Shown here: piece by piece, positions 52,075-63,305 of the stretch
Position numbering within the stretch: position 1 is the stretch's first letter
How the letters are laid out: each line of letters begins with the position of its first letter
Assembly (NCBI GenBank): GCA_963693365.1
Contig: CAVNZM010000005.1
Coordinates: 10,478,001-10,542,000, forward strand
Length of the DNA stretch: 64,000 nucleotides
DNA from: Amoebidium appalachense
Taxonomy: Eukaryota > Ichthyosporea
Direction of reading: 5' to 3'
Made by a program: the position numbers and the translations under genes
The notes under the pieces: model-generated
The model's database searches: none
The model's input: the letters and a program-made list of their open reading frames with translations, nothing else
Told to the model about the DNA's origin: nothing

Positions 52075-53911
52075 TTAGACGTCAGCCATTTCACGCAGAC
52101 GGCGGACGGAGCTGCGGACGGTGGCAGCGGCGGCAGTGCTGTGTGGTGGTGGTAGTGGGGGAGGGGGTGAAGGTTAGCGAGAAAAAAAACAAAAGGGATG
52201 ATGTAATGAAGAGTAGTGGGACGGACACCTATAAAAGAGATCGGAAAACACAACATAAACGATCACAGCGCAAGTCGTTGTGTGCGTGTTGAAAGACAGG
52301 GGAAAGGGGGAAGAAGGGCTTAGAAAGTGATACAGAGGATGATATACACTCTGAAGACCAGCAACACACTGCAAATTGCATTGTACAGAAAGCACGACAA
52401 ATAGAGCCCATCACCAGGTGGCACCAAGTCGTCCATAGAAACCGATGATGATTGGTCGCCCGGAAGGAGGGTAGCGGGGGGACAAGGATGACACGAAGTG
52501 CCAGGTGCGTAACCACTGACATGAAAGGAACACGAATAACGTGCGAACAGGCATACAGATTCATCTTGAAACTGTCCATCACATAACTACCCGACGAGAT
52601 CAAGTGAGTTGGCTCTGGGTGCTTTCGACCTCCACAGCGATTACCCGAATCGAGAGAACTCAGGATAGGGCACAGTGCCAGAAAAGGAAACGAGTGTGCT
52701 CGGGCGGGCTTTGGGATCTAGGCTTCGACACGTCTCATACTAAGCCGGGTGAGGCTGCCTCGAGACTGTAATCACTATCAACCTGCATCGAACCCGTATG
52801 CGAATCACTACTAAAAACGACGGCTGAAGGGCTCCGCACCTGTGGCCACACTCTGCCTCCGCATATCCGTTTCCCCGTCTACAAGGAAGAGCCTCTGCTA
52901 CAACCCCACCTCAGCAGCTTACCTGACAACCCAGGCACCACCGGCGATGGTCTTCCGGCAGGCACCGCAGGTCCAGATGCCGACAGAGTGGCGCTTAACG
53001 CTGTCCTTGCCACAGAACTGGCAAGTGTACTTGCCGTGCTGTGTGATTTCGATCTTCTTCACCTGCTTACGCAGGGAGGCACCATAACGGGTGCCGTACT
53101 TGCCGACAACACCGACCTTCTTGGTACGCTTTGCCTGCAAACAAGCTTGTCAGCTATAAGTAGTTTATGACCATCACATAGATCAGCAGATCGTACCAGC
53201 AAAATACTATCTGTCGCTTTAGTAATAATCACCACGAATAGGACCTGTCTACGATCTTCCTGGCGATTCACTCCTGCTCCCGTATACACAATTGAATCAT
53301 TTGGTTGAGGTAAAGGCAAATCTTCGTGTATTCAAAAAAAAATCTTTCTCCTGCGATGTCGAAAAATTCAGCCCCGGATCCCTGCCTGGATCATGGGGAT
53401 GCACAACACTGCTCTAAGTGCCGCTTCGACTTCCTGTTGACTTGTGATGATCTCTACTTTCACTTAAAAATGGCTTAAGCGCTCCCTTTAAAATGAAACC
53501 CTTCTCGATGGTTGTCGCGTTGTCGGCCCTGTGATGCGCATGACATGGCTTTGAGAGCCATTTCGACCGTAACTGCTGACTGTGACAACCTAACAAACAG
53601 CCGCTGAAACTTGTCTCTCCAGCTGCGTAGTTGTCTCTTCCTGCCCAAATGCTACCCAAAAGTAATGGGATGCCTGCGATAGAGAAGAGCTATGCCCGAT
53701 GGTTAGGAATCATGGACGATACTCTCTGGATGAGCTGAACTCTTCGTTGGATCTAAACTCGACATATCCGTATATCATCCTCCTCTATGTCTACGTGCAA
53801 ATTTTCATCTGAATAAGGGTCAAAGTCGTCCCTCCCTGCTAAGTGAGCCTAAAGCTGCCAAGATAACTGTGGATTCTTAGAGAAATATTCCGATTCAGAA
53901 AACTAACCATC
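52075..53911 (-). CDS. RPL37A: 60S ribosomal protein eL43 (RPL37A)
   Basis: Small zinc-ribbon protein of the large ribosomal subunit. Exons: 53909-53911 (the ATG alone), 52923-53134, 52075-52138; 92 residues, the usual length. The translation [20 protein letters not shown], then [20 protein letters not shown] with CGAC, gives the C-x2-C ... C-x2-C zinc ligands, and ends [16 protein letters not shown]. Putting only the start codon in exon 1 is a pattern also known in ribosomal protein genes elsewhere. The start is supported by the eL43 N-terminus MAKRTKK and the GTTAGT donor after ATG. A CT-rich run just upstream of the ATG on the sense strand (about 53931-53950) looks like a 5' TOP tract. Transcribed divergently from eL39. 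Confidence 0.97.
52349..52440 (-). repeat. SINE-like repeat, diverged fragment (copy M)
   Basis: Shares ATAGAGCCCATCACCAGG and the flanking order with the reverse-oriented family body. Lies in intron 2 of the eL43 gene. Confidence 0.4.
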
Positions 53912-54217
53912 TTGGAAGCTGGTGCTCGGACGGAGAGAGAGAGAACGGGAAAACGAGACACAGCTTTCAAAAGAGGCCAGCGGCAGACCGCCACGTTCCA
54001 CAGTCATTAGCAATCATTAGCACTCGCTATTAGGATCTCATATCTGACCAATGAGAAAAGAGCTTGTTAATATTTCCGGGCTACAAGATAAAGCAGAATC
54101 ATTTGATTGGATGCATTTATCCGACAGATGACTGTGATCCGCTTCTGCTTCGCGCCGTTCAAAAGCCCTCGTTGTGATTCCTGTTTCTTTCCTTTGGAAG
54201 GGGATCCGTATTCGAAA
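53912..54217. promoter_or_regulatory. Bidirectional ribosomal-protein promoter (eL43 / eL39)
   Basis: The two start codons are only 306 bp apart. The interval has a CCAAT word in GACCAATGAG at about 54046-54055, an ATTGG in GATTGGATG near 54106, and pyrimidine-rich (sense) stretches next to both ATGs: (CT)n for eL43 at about 53931-53950, and TTCCTGTTTCTTTCC for eL39 at about 54178-54193. The latter are candidate 5' TOP elements. No clear TATA box. Confidence 0.7.
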
Positions 54218-55497
54218 ATGGTACGTTTGGCAGGAGGAATTTTTCAACGAAAAAAGAAGGAATTGTCAAACAGAGGTTCCAGTAGCAGCATGGATTCACC
54301 CTTGAGTCTTAGTTTTTCTGGATGCAGTGATGATTACGTGGATGGAGGAGGATAGAGTAACCCTATTCGTTTCATGAGCTTTCGAAGTTCTAGCAAGATT
54401 GTCGGAGATGTTCACCGGAAGGGCAGCTCATCCACGGAGAATCGTTGTGCCATCCACCCGAACAGCTATTTTTGGCAGCTTCTAGCGAGTAACTGTTCTA
54501 TCGGTGTTCGTTTGGGCAGTTTTCTGGTTACCTGTATATGTGTTTGGGAGTTCGGGCCTTACTACAACCACATCTCGGATTGGGGCTGTCAACAAGGAAC
54601 GATAGGCTGTGATGAGTCGATTCAGGAATCAACGGGATCGGAGTTCAATGTACGGGGGTTTAATTGAAGGGCTGAGTGAACTTTCACGTCCATCGGTCGG
54701 GCCAACTTTTACCCGTGCACTTTGTAAAGAGCTCTTGTGTTAGGAAGAGTTTTGAACAACTCACATACGGCTGCATTTGCAACCCACAATACTAATAGTT
54801 GCTTGTTGCAGCCGTCCCACAAGAGCCTTAAGATCAAGCGGCATCTTGCCAAGAAGCAGAACCAGAACCGCCCGATCCCCAACTGGATCCGGCTGCGCAC
54901 TGGCAACACCATCCGGTACGTGTAGTGCAGCAGAAATGCTGTTTGGGGGAGTTTTTTTTTTTGAGGGGGGGGGAGGCGGGGGGGGTTCCCGCTCATGGGC
55001 CTGGTGCATGTCACTTACGTCTTGGGGTATGGTCTAGAGATAACGTGGGAAGGAAGGAGTGAACCATTACATGGAGTCTTCGGGCCTGGGAGCCAATTGT
55101 AGGACAGTCTGGGTTTTCTGCTGTTTGCCTCTAGGTTTCTATGTCACCGGGTGCAAAGGTCGGAGGGCTTAGAGACCTGACATCAGCTGCCGTGGTTTAC
55201 GGCAGTATACGGGAGTGTGCAGGGTACAGCAGTAGGATCAACCCTTGATTTCGTAAACCTTGTATCTGTATGCACTATCTACGCGTCGTCGCCTTGAGGA
55301 AAACGATTTCACAGTGCTTTATTATGTTGCACTACTATTTTCTCATTCCTGCTCTTCTCCTCCTTCCTTCGCCTCCTCCCATCCTTCCCCATTTCCCTCA
55401 CCCACCCCCTTCAACATATACGCACATACTCACACACTTGTATCGCAGGTACAACGCCAAGCGCCGCCACTGGAGACGCACCAAGCTGAACCTGTAA
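54218..55497 (+). CDS. RPL39: 60S ribosomal protein eL39
   Basis: Smallest large-subunit protein, lining the exit tunnel. Exons: 54218-54220 (ATG alone, followed by a GTACGT donor), 54812-54915, 55449-55497; 51 residues, the normal length. The translation reads [50 protein letters not shown], matching the family over the full length. The exon 1 layout mirrors that of the divergent eL43 gene. Confidence 0.98.
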
Positions 55498-55605
55498 ACA
55501 GCTACAAGCGCCATGCTGTGTTTCTGATAAACAGAGTGCGGGTAGTACCTGTGCTCTGTTCATTTACAGTCAGCCGATTTGCCCAGGGCTTGCAGCAGCG
55601 GAGTC

Positions 55606-55611
55606 AATAAA
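55606..55611 (+). terminator. Polyadenylation signal AATAAA of eL39
   Basis: A canonical hexamer 109 bp after the eL39 stop codon, in a GTCAATAAACTGG context. Confidence 0.8.
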
Positions 55612-55651
55612 CTGGCCTCGTTGCACGGTGCGGCGCACACGTCACAACGGC

Positions 55652-55717
55652 CGGCCCGTGGCTATACCAATTCTCGTGTGAGTGCGGCCCGTGGCTATAC
55701 CAATTCTCGTGTGAGTG
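55652..55717. repeat. Perfect 33-bp tandem duplication
   Basis: 55652-55684 and 55685-55717 are identical (CGGCCCGTGGCTATACC ... GTGTGAGTG), just past the eL39 polyadenylation signal. Confidence 0.95.
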
Positions 55718-56511
55718 CGAAATGAACTTGTCTTGCTTTATGTGGGGGATCGGTGGAGCTCAATTCATATACAAAGTTTACAAAGTGTGGGGGGCTTTGG
55801 GTGCACACTTGACGATTATCCTTTGTGGGAGGGAGGGGGTGGGGACGTGCACACAATGCTTTAAAAGCCGATGGGCTATAATTTGTGCACCACACCGTGC
55901 TTTAAAAAAGTCTTGCCTTTCTATGTGTATTTCCGTGCTCGCACATGCTGCATGCATTCCGCTGTGGTTGTTGGCTGGCACTTGATGATGAAAGGAAGTA
56001 ATGAACACGTTGCAAGGTCACAGGTTCGGGTGTGTTTGTTGTGTTGTGACACGAGAATATGGAGATCGCATGCATATGCAATCTGTCTGAGCTTTGCCCA
56101 GAACTTTTCGCAGAAAAAGGGGTTTTACGATGTGTCTATCGTAGGTTCGGTTTTTGCGCTCCGAAGATTGGTGTCCCAGGACGGCTTTGATAGGCATGAA
56201 GCCATCTTTCTAAAGTTGATCACACAAGCAGGTCACACATTCTTAGTGTTCCTTGTTTGTATGATGCTTTTGTTGTGGAAGCTACTACACCATGTGTTTC
56301 GCCACGGTCTTAACTTTGTGCTGTCTATGATGGCTTGTAGAGAGGAGTGTTGGTCGAATTCTGCTTTCAAAGGTTGCTTGCACATGCACGTGTTATTTCG
56401 TGGGCCTGTCGTTTGTCCTGCTGGTTGGTCGGTCTGAAATGATGTGGCTGTGTGTGTCAGTCAATGGGTGTACGTGTGTATGTGTAAGCCTTTTTTTGTG
56501 TGTACTTGTGC

Positions 56512-56558
<47 letters not shown>

Positions 56559-56719
56559 ACCAAAAGTTTTTGCCCTTCCCTTTCCCGAAGGTGTGGGATT
56601 GAGTTTTCATTTTTCTTTTTCTTGTTCTTCGTAGTTACACGACTCTTGAAATCCTGACCCGAAGTGTGCCTCTGCTTGTGTTACTATGCACAGCCGCATG
56701 AAAGCGTGTTGTTTTTTTT

Positions 56720-56750
<31 letters not shown>

Positions 56751-56886
56751 GGGATGTGGTTCAGTCGGCTAACTTCGCGGCAACCAGTATCAAGGCGGCC
56801 TTGCACGTGCACACACCACATTCGCTTTATGGTTTGGGTTCTCCTTTTGGAATGGTCAACTTGTGCAAACCTGTGCACGTGCAGGT

Positions 56887-57264
56887 CTGCTCCAGCAGAA
56901 AGACACACCTGTCTTTGCGTCATCATAATATGAACTGTGTATACATGTTAAACAGGTCACATCTGATATATTGTCTGCATATCCGATGATGAAAGAGTAT
57001 TGTTGTGCATATGCATGTACGACAAGTGGGCTTCTTACCAGCAGCAGAGATTTAGACTAGCTGGCTGTGCATGCCCTGCTCCAGCAGAAAGACACACCTG
57101 TCTTTGCGTCATCATAATATGAACTGTGTATACATGTTAAACAGGTCACATCTGATATATTGTCTGCATATCCGATGATGAAAGAGTAGTGTTGTGCATA
57201 TGCATGTACGACAAGTGGGCTTCTTACCAGCAGCAGAGATTTAGACTAGCTGGCTGTGCATGCC
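56887..57264. repeat. 189-bp tandem duplication
   Basis: 56887-57075 and 57076-57264 match throughout; the one difference I noticed is GAGTATTG versus GAGTAGTG. High identity points to a recent event, or to an assembly duplication. Confidence 0.95.
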
Positions 57265-57931
57265 CCAAACACAAGTATGATACTGTAAAATATTACTATG
57301 TAAGCAGCACGAACATCAGATAGGGAAACCCTCGGAATTCTCCCATATAAGGCTGGTGACAGCTGGAAATTTATAGAAACCAACAACTCCAATGATAGCT
57401 GACAATAGGGCAACTTGTTTCTCATGGAATGACTTCACTATCACACCGAGCACTGCTAATATTAGCTTATAAACGCAATTATATAACATATTTGTTTTCA
57501 CCAACTAATGGATCTATGACGTACAGTATCTGTACACTTTCCACATCATTTGGGGTGGACACCAAGTATCAAAGAACTCTAGCCTAAACGTTACATGGTA
57601 AGCAGTGATGACAAATTGCAACGATGTGTATGTGTCTGTTTTGTGTGTGTGTGTGAAATTTGTGTGATTGTGTGTGTGTAGGTGCGCGTGCGCGTGTGTA
57701 CATGTATGCGCGTGCGTCTGTGCAGGAGCATGTGTCATTACACATCACCAAATCACCAAGGTGCTCGGGAGGTCATCGGGGCCGTGTTCCATGGCCAAGA
57801 CGCTGACAGAAATATCGACATCCCTCCAACAGTAACTTAGTATGCCATGCATCCAGTACATGATTAATTTGGTGTTGTACCACGAATACATGCGATCAAG
57901 AAAGAATTGGAGCCCGGGGAAGTAGATTTTA

Positions 57932-58300
57932 TCACATCAAGGCATTGCACAGAGGCTGCCAACGATGAATTAAATGACGACGGCATTGGAATATTTGGTG
58001 TTCTTTTTTTATACCGATGAGAATGGTACATGGTGCTACTGGTGTAGACCCACACACCGAAGGTGAAATCTTGTCCATCGTTTGTTTAAACCGCATGTGA
58101 CAGTCACAGGAGTTATTCAACTCCCGCATCGCATGCATCCATGATCCGAAACTCCGTTGAAAATATTTGACGACGGTCACCTTATTGGCTGTAGATCTCC
58201 ATTTTCCAAAGCTGCTTCTATATCGTTCCGTGTGGCACTTTCAAAAAAGGGTGTGGGTGCTTTTGGAGGAAGAGAGAGAAGGCAAGCTGGAGGTGGTGGG

Positions 58301-58343
<43 letters not shown>

Positions 58344-58376
58344 GCGCGCGCGTGTGTGTGTGTGTGTGTGTGTGGT

Positions 58377-58417
<41 letters not shown>

Positions 58418-58437
58418 AGCTCGGGAGCTGTGCGGTT

Positions 58438-58478
<41 letters not shown>

Positions 58479-58490
58479 CGCGGTGGGGGT

Positions 58491-58526
<36 letters not shown>

Positions 58527-58643
58527 TGTGATGTAGGTGTGTATGTGTGTGTGGTGTGTGTGCGGCTTTGGGGAGGTACTTACCATCATCTCACTGGGAT
58601 CACCATCGTCACAAAAATTCAAAGAAAAATCTCTAAATTCTTC
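57932..58643 (-). CDS. Unrecognised protein, 3' exons
   Basis: Exon 58584-58643 (EEFRDFSLNFCDDGDPSEMM, then a strong GTAAGT donor) joins in phase 0 to 57932-58237 (CHTERYRSSFGKWRSTANK, VTVVKYFQRSFGSWMHAMRE ... QPLCNALM, stop). The intron holds T, TG and G runs. A further upstream exon ending GLCLDVTETDTRQICLQ at 58878 would also fit in phase 0; its open frame runs from about 59105. The product is rich in Cys, Arg and aromatic residues, with no recognised domain. A 5' end was not found, and part could be a mobile-element remnant. Confidence 0.42.
58305..58530. repeat. T / CG / TG / G homopolymer block
   Basis: T36 at 58305-58340, (CG)n, (TG)n, G of about 38 at 58378-58416, then (TG)n and a second long G run to about 58521. 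Inside the intron of the unrecognised gene. Confidence 0.85.
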
Positions 58644-58763
58644 CTGATATGAAAACTTCCATGTTTACAGAGTGAATAATGCTCCATGTTGTGAAGGGTA
58701 CGTGTGCTTGAAGTAGAAAAAGACGTCCAACAATCTCGCACTATGGTACTTGAGGGAGAGGGC

Positions 58764-58764
<1 letters not shown>

Positions 58765-58809
<45 letters not shown>
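58765..58809. repeat. A homopolymer of about 45 bp
   Basis: A pure A run between exon 58584-58643 and the possible upstream exon. No flanking direct repeat that would mark a retroposed tail was noticed. Confidence 0.9.
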
Positions 58810-58811
<2 letters not shown>

Positions 58812-59261
58812 GTACAAGGAGCCTCAGACCATCCGATGATATGATAAACAACCATCACGGCCAGGTCGCCCACACACTTGAAGGCAGATCTGTCTCGTGT
58901 CAGTTTCAGTCACATCCAAACACAACCCACTGAACATGCAAATCCCCAGGTTGGGGATATGGACCTTGGTATGGAAAAAAATTCCAGAAAAATGGACCAG
59001 CACAATTTGCCAGACAAAAATGCCGTTGCTTGCTTTATTTGATTTGAGTTGAAAAGCTAAAACAAATGGCTCTGCCTTTGTTCTGATCCAGAAAAAAAAT
59101 GACAAATGCGGAATTTAATTAAAAAAAAAAAAGACAACGAAAACTCGAAAAGACGGTTACATGATTTCAGAAACCTCATAACGAAAAGTGCACGGGAATG
59201 ATATCAGATGACAAACCAATCACCGTAAAATCTACCCGGGCTCGGTTGTTTATTGGCCAAG

Positions 59262-59391
59262 AATCACGAAACTTATGCGCCGGCCCAGGATGATTGGCAC
59301 ACTCGCACAGGAAATCCATCTCATAGTTCTGTAACTTGGTCCATCAAACGGTACGACGTGATTGGCTGTTTTCAGTGCCTGCACCTGCAAG
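59262..59391 (-). other. Open stretch downstream of the SYNCRIP-like gene
   Basis: A minus-strand frame after a CAG acceptor (VQALKTANHVVPFDGPSYR ... VILGQ, stop) is open for about 43 codons. It may be an alternative 3' exon of the SYNCRIP-like gene, part of the unrecognised gene below it, or noise. Confidence 0.2.
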
Positions 59392-59745
59392 AAAAGAAAA
59401 TGTTCATGCCAAAGTTTGATATGATGGGATAACTGATGAAATTCCAGCGGGTGGGCTGAATATATGTAGATATATCCCATAAACGATGAGAAAGATGCCC
59501 TGTGAACTGGCATCCCCGGGTGCTTGAGGCTGATGCATAAGGTTTGTAACTGGTCATTTGCCCCGCAATATATAGAAAAAAATACACAGGGGACAAAGAA
59601 AAAAAAGGGAATAAATAGCCAAATACACACAAGCACACAGCAAGGCCTAATCAATCCCACCCTCCCCCTCTGCCCCACTCCCCAACACACACACAACTAA
59701 AACACACACACCCCTCCATTCAGACATGCCGAGTGTCATCAACTT

Positions 59746-59780
<35 letters not shown>

Positions 59781-59817
59781 ACACACACACATCTACCCAC
59801 CTGCTCACACCCACTGC

Positions 59818-60221
59818 CTAATAAGGGTTGTAGCGAGATGACCCGCCCCTTGCCCCGCCACGTGCCGGCCTCTGGGCGCCACCACCATAGCCCTGAAAAA
59901 AGTGCAAGAACGTCAGTCAGAGGAGCTATTAAAAAAAATGGCGTGCAACGTTCATGACCAAAAAGCAACCGAATAATACAATCTTACTACTAACAGATGT
60001 GGAGTTCTTCTGTTTGTGTATTCCACTCTTCACCATTGTTGTTGGAAGATATGAGGCAGGGGGCCCCAGGAGCGCCCGGAGAAGGGGGGGGGGGGGGGGG
60101 GGGGGGTTTACTCAGAAGCATATCCAAACCGGGTGGTTAAACTAGGCTACTACCGAAAGGCGACGCAGTCCAACTAAAACATGTAGGCTATATTCTCTTT
60201 CAGAACTTCCTTCCCCCCCCT

Positions 60222-60257
<36 letters not shown>

Positions 60258-60721
60258 ACATACCCGATCATATCCGCCGCTGTTGTAGCTGTCATAACCC
60301 CCCTGGCTGCCATACCCACCACTCCCCCCATACCCTCCGTGGCTGCCATATCCCCCGCTGGAATATCCACCGCCATATCCCCCCTGGCTCGAATATCCAC
60401 CTCCATAGCCCCCACCGTATCCACCGTATCCACCCCCGTAGCTGTCATATCCACCACCATATCCGCCCCCACCTGTGAAATTTGGTATATCCCACGTTAG
60501 GAATGACAAAGAGCCAACATCAATAGATGACAGTAGTGGTTGAGGTTAATTTATCACAGAGAATCCCACCGTGCATTATCTTTACAAACAACGAACACCC
60601 ATGGATTGATTTGTTTTTAACCTACCCACTGGAATATGAGAGACACCCATTCCATTTCAAGTAACGAGCACAGAGTGCCAAAACAACCAAACCAATATTT
60701 CCTTCACCGAATAAAGGACAG

Positions 60722-60759
<38 letters not shown>

Positions 60760-62004
60760 GGGGGGGGTCAACACACGAGAATCACGGTAGTAGTCGCCAC
60801 CACGACCACCATAGTCGTTGTATCCGCCTGCAAAACAGCATTCATGCATATAGGTCAGTACAGAGATGATACGTGTGCATGCGATTGCCGTGGAATCACC
60901 CACAGACACAGGCTCACTGCAAACACACACATTCTGGAAGAGAAAGGGCAGGCGACAGGAGAGATGAAAAAAAGTAAAAAGTAGAGAAAACCGAAGAGGG
61001 AGCAAGAGGAGGCAAGGGGGGAGGGGGATGTATGCATAAGAGGGTTGGAAAGAAGGAGACATCAAAGGACAAGACACAAAACGTCACAAATATGAAAAAC
61101 CTGAAATCAAACAATGGCGTGCAGGCAGAAGACACTTTGAACAGAGCCCGTCATCAGGGGGGGAGGGGAGGGGGGCTCCTACGCCTCCAAAAAAGCATGG
61201 GTTTCAACTTTTTAACCCCCCCCCCCCCCCCCTTTTTTTTTTTTTTTTTTTTTTGGGGGGGGGGGGGGGGATAAATACCGCCATATCCGGCATCACGCGC
61301 AGGATAATCTCTGGACGGGCGCGATGAGTAGTTATCATGGTAGCCCCCACGACCCTCACGGCGAGGGGGTGGGGGTGGGGCACTGCGGTGGCCGTACTGT
61401 GGAAATTTCGGGGGTTTGGGTGAGATATACATGTGGGTATGCAGGGGTGTCGTGGGATATATGGAAGGTAGTCTCAGATGAAATTCAACGGAGGCTCAGG
61501 TATGTTGTGGATTATTTTAAGGCTACGTTGGCCTTGTGAGTTTATACAGGAACATGTGAAAGTCAAAAAAAATGTGCTCACAGCCAAGACATTGACATCC
61601 ATGAATCAAGAAAAGACCAAGGGGACAAAAGGAAGGAGAAAAACAAACAGCTTCACGGGCAGGAGGGGGGGGGGGGGGGGGGGGGGGAGGGGGGGGGGGG
61701 GGGGGGAGGGTTTGAATGCGTTATAAAGTGCTAAGTACACAAGAACAAACGGATAACACGATGCAGAATGCAAGCCATACATAAAGAGTATGCATAATAA
61801 GTAGAGCCCATCCTCAGGGGGGGCCCACGTCATCCACAGTAGCCGAGTTTCGACCTATTCACCTCGTTAACAAAACCCAACTCAGATACTGTTTCACTTG
61901 AACATGGGTAGGTCACCCGTCTTGATCAGAGACGAGCAGGGTTGCTTATGCAGGCAAGGGCAGTGGGAAAGGCCGGGGATTAAAGTTGCAGCAGTAAGCA
62001 GAAG

Positions 62005-62065
<61 letters not shown>

Positions 62066-62970
62066 CTGGGCAACACAACAGCACAGGGTTCAACGTGCAC
62101 GTGAGACTGTGTGTGCAAGCAAGGAGCAGAAGGTGAAGGAGCCGAGGATGGTTTGTTTTCTTGTGTGTGCGCGTGTGTGTGCATGTGCATGTGTTTGTGT
62201 ATGCATATGCATGTGTGTTGTCGCATGTGTTTCTGAGTGTGTGCGTGATCCAGGGGGGGGAGGGGGGCTACCGACCGGGTCACGGTTAGCTGCAGAGCGC
62301 ACATCGCGTGGGGGTGGGCCACTCTGCAACCGCATTAAGTAAGCCATCTTCAACTTAGGCCCCATGCAAATGCACTATAGTATTCCCCCCCCCCCCCCCC
62401 CCCCCTCTTTCCCCCTGCACACACACGTGAAGGTTTCAAGGGTACACCCACCACCACCCTTTAAACCTTGACATCTTTTTGCACCGAGCTTCCCTAAAAA
62501 TAAATGGCACATTGTTAATCGTTTTTAAGGTTGTGTTAAAGAAAAGTACAAATTGATGGGGGGATAAAGGTGTGTGTGTGTGCGTTTGAGGGAAGAGGGG
62601 GGGGGGGGAGGGGGAGGAAGAGGGGGAGACACACGTTATAGCCACCACGTGCAGAACCACGGGGCTTGGCCATTGAAGCCTGGATGTAGTTGTTTCCTAA
62701 TTTGGTATTGTGCAGCGCTGTGATTGCTTTAAGGGCATCGTTGCGTCGGTCAAACTCCACAAAGCAGTAGCCCCGGGGCTGGTTTTGTGCGTCCTTGCTG
62801 ATCGTGACCTAATAAGGAAAAAATGAAAACGGGCATGGTTAGTGGGGTGTTCTTTAAAAATTCGAGGAGGTAGGGTAGGTGTTGGTCATGTCAAGGCACG
62901 ATTTTCTTTGTGTGTGTGTGTGTATGTGTGTGTGTGTGTGTGTGCGTGTGTGCGTGTGTGTGTGTATATA

Positions 62971-63003
<33 letters not shown>

Positions 63004-63036
63004 GTGTGTGTGTGTGTGTCGAGAACCCCTGCAAGT

Positions 63037-63069
<33 letters not shown>

Positions 63070-63305
63070 CAACGTGAGAGCCGCTGTACGTGCGTACGTG
63101 TGTGCGCGCACGTGTGTGTGTGTGCATGTGCGTGTGTTTCACTATGTGGGTACACGTGCACATTACCCACCTTGAGCACTGCGCCGTAGACCTTGCATGC
63201 GTTTCTGATGTCCTCCTCCGTCAGGGCCTTATCCAGGTTGGACACGTACACAGACTTGCTGTTAGACTGGGAGGGGTCTTCATCTGGTTCGGCCCACGTA
63301 ATGTT
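59818..63305 (-). CDS. SYNCRIP / hnRNP R-like RNA-binding protein, 3' part
   Basis: Six exons: 63171-63305, 62635-62808, 61279-61396, 60777-60827, 60264-60472, 59818-59892; 253 C-terminal residues, one frame. The first two encode an RRM: ITWAEPDEDPSQS leads into KSVYVSNLDKALTEEDIRNA (RNP2 is VYVSNL), then GYCFVEFDRRNDALKAI (RNP1). The WAEPDED linker just ahead of this RRM recalls the WADPIEDPD linker before the third RRM of hnRNP Q/R. The remaining exons encode a low-complexity tail: RRE/RGG, many GGY repeats (about 20 in exon 60264-60472) and a final GGARGGSSRYNPY. Such tails are typical of RNA-granule proteins, with RGG sites for arginine methylation (known for the family). Introns carry G tracts (C on sense) right after donors, and SINE copy C. 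The 5' exons lie beyond the window. Confidence 0.88.
61711..62005 (-). repeat. SINE-like repeat, near full-length copy C
   Basis: Reverse-complement match to 16474-16770 along its whole length, bounded on both sides by G homopolymers (C on the repeat's own strand). Lies in an intron of the SYNCRIP-like gene and shares that gene's orientation. Confidence 0.75.

Larger units (their letters stand above)
55498..57931. other. Spacer between convergent genes
   Basis: No supported gene. It holds a 33-bp tandem duplication at 55652-55717, poly-C at 56514-56558, T then G runs at 56711-56752, and a 189-bp tandem duplication at 56887-57264. Confidence 0.5.

Noticed and set aside
58765-58809. Processed-pseudogene or LINE poly-A tail
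   Set aside because: No adjacent coding remnant or target-site duplication was seen.
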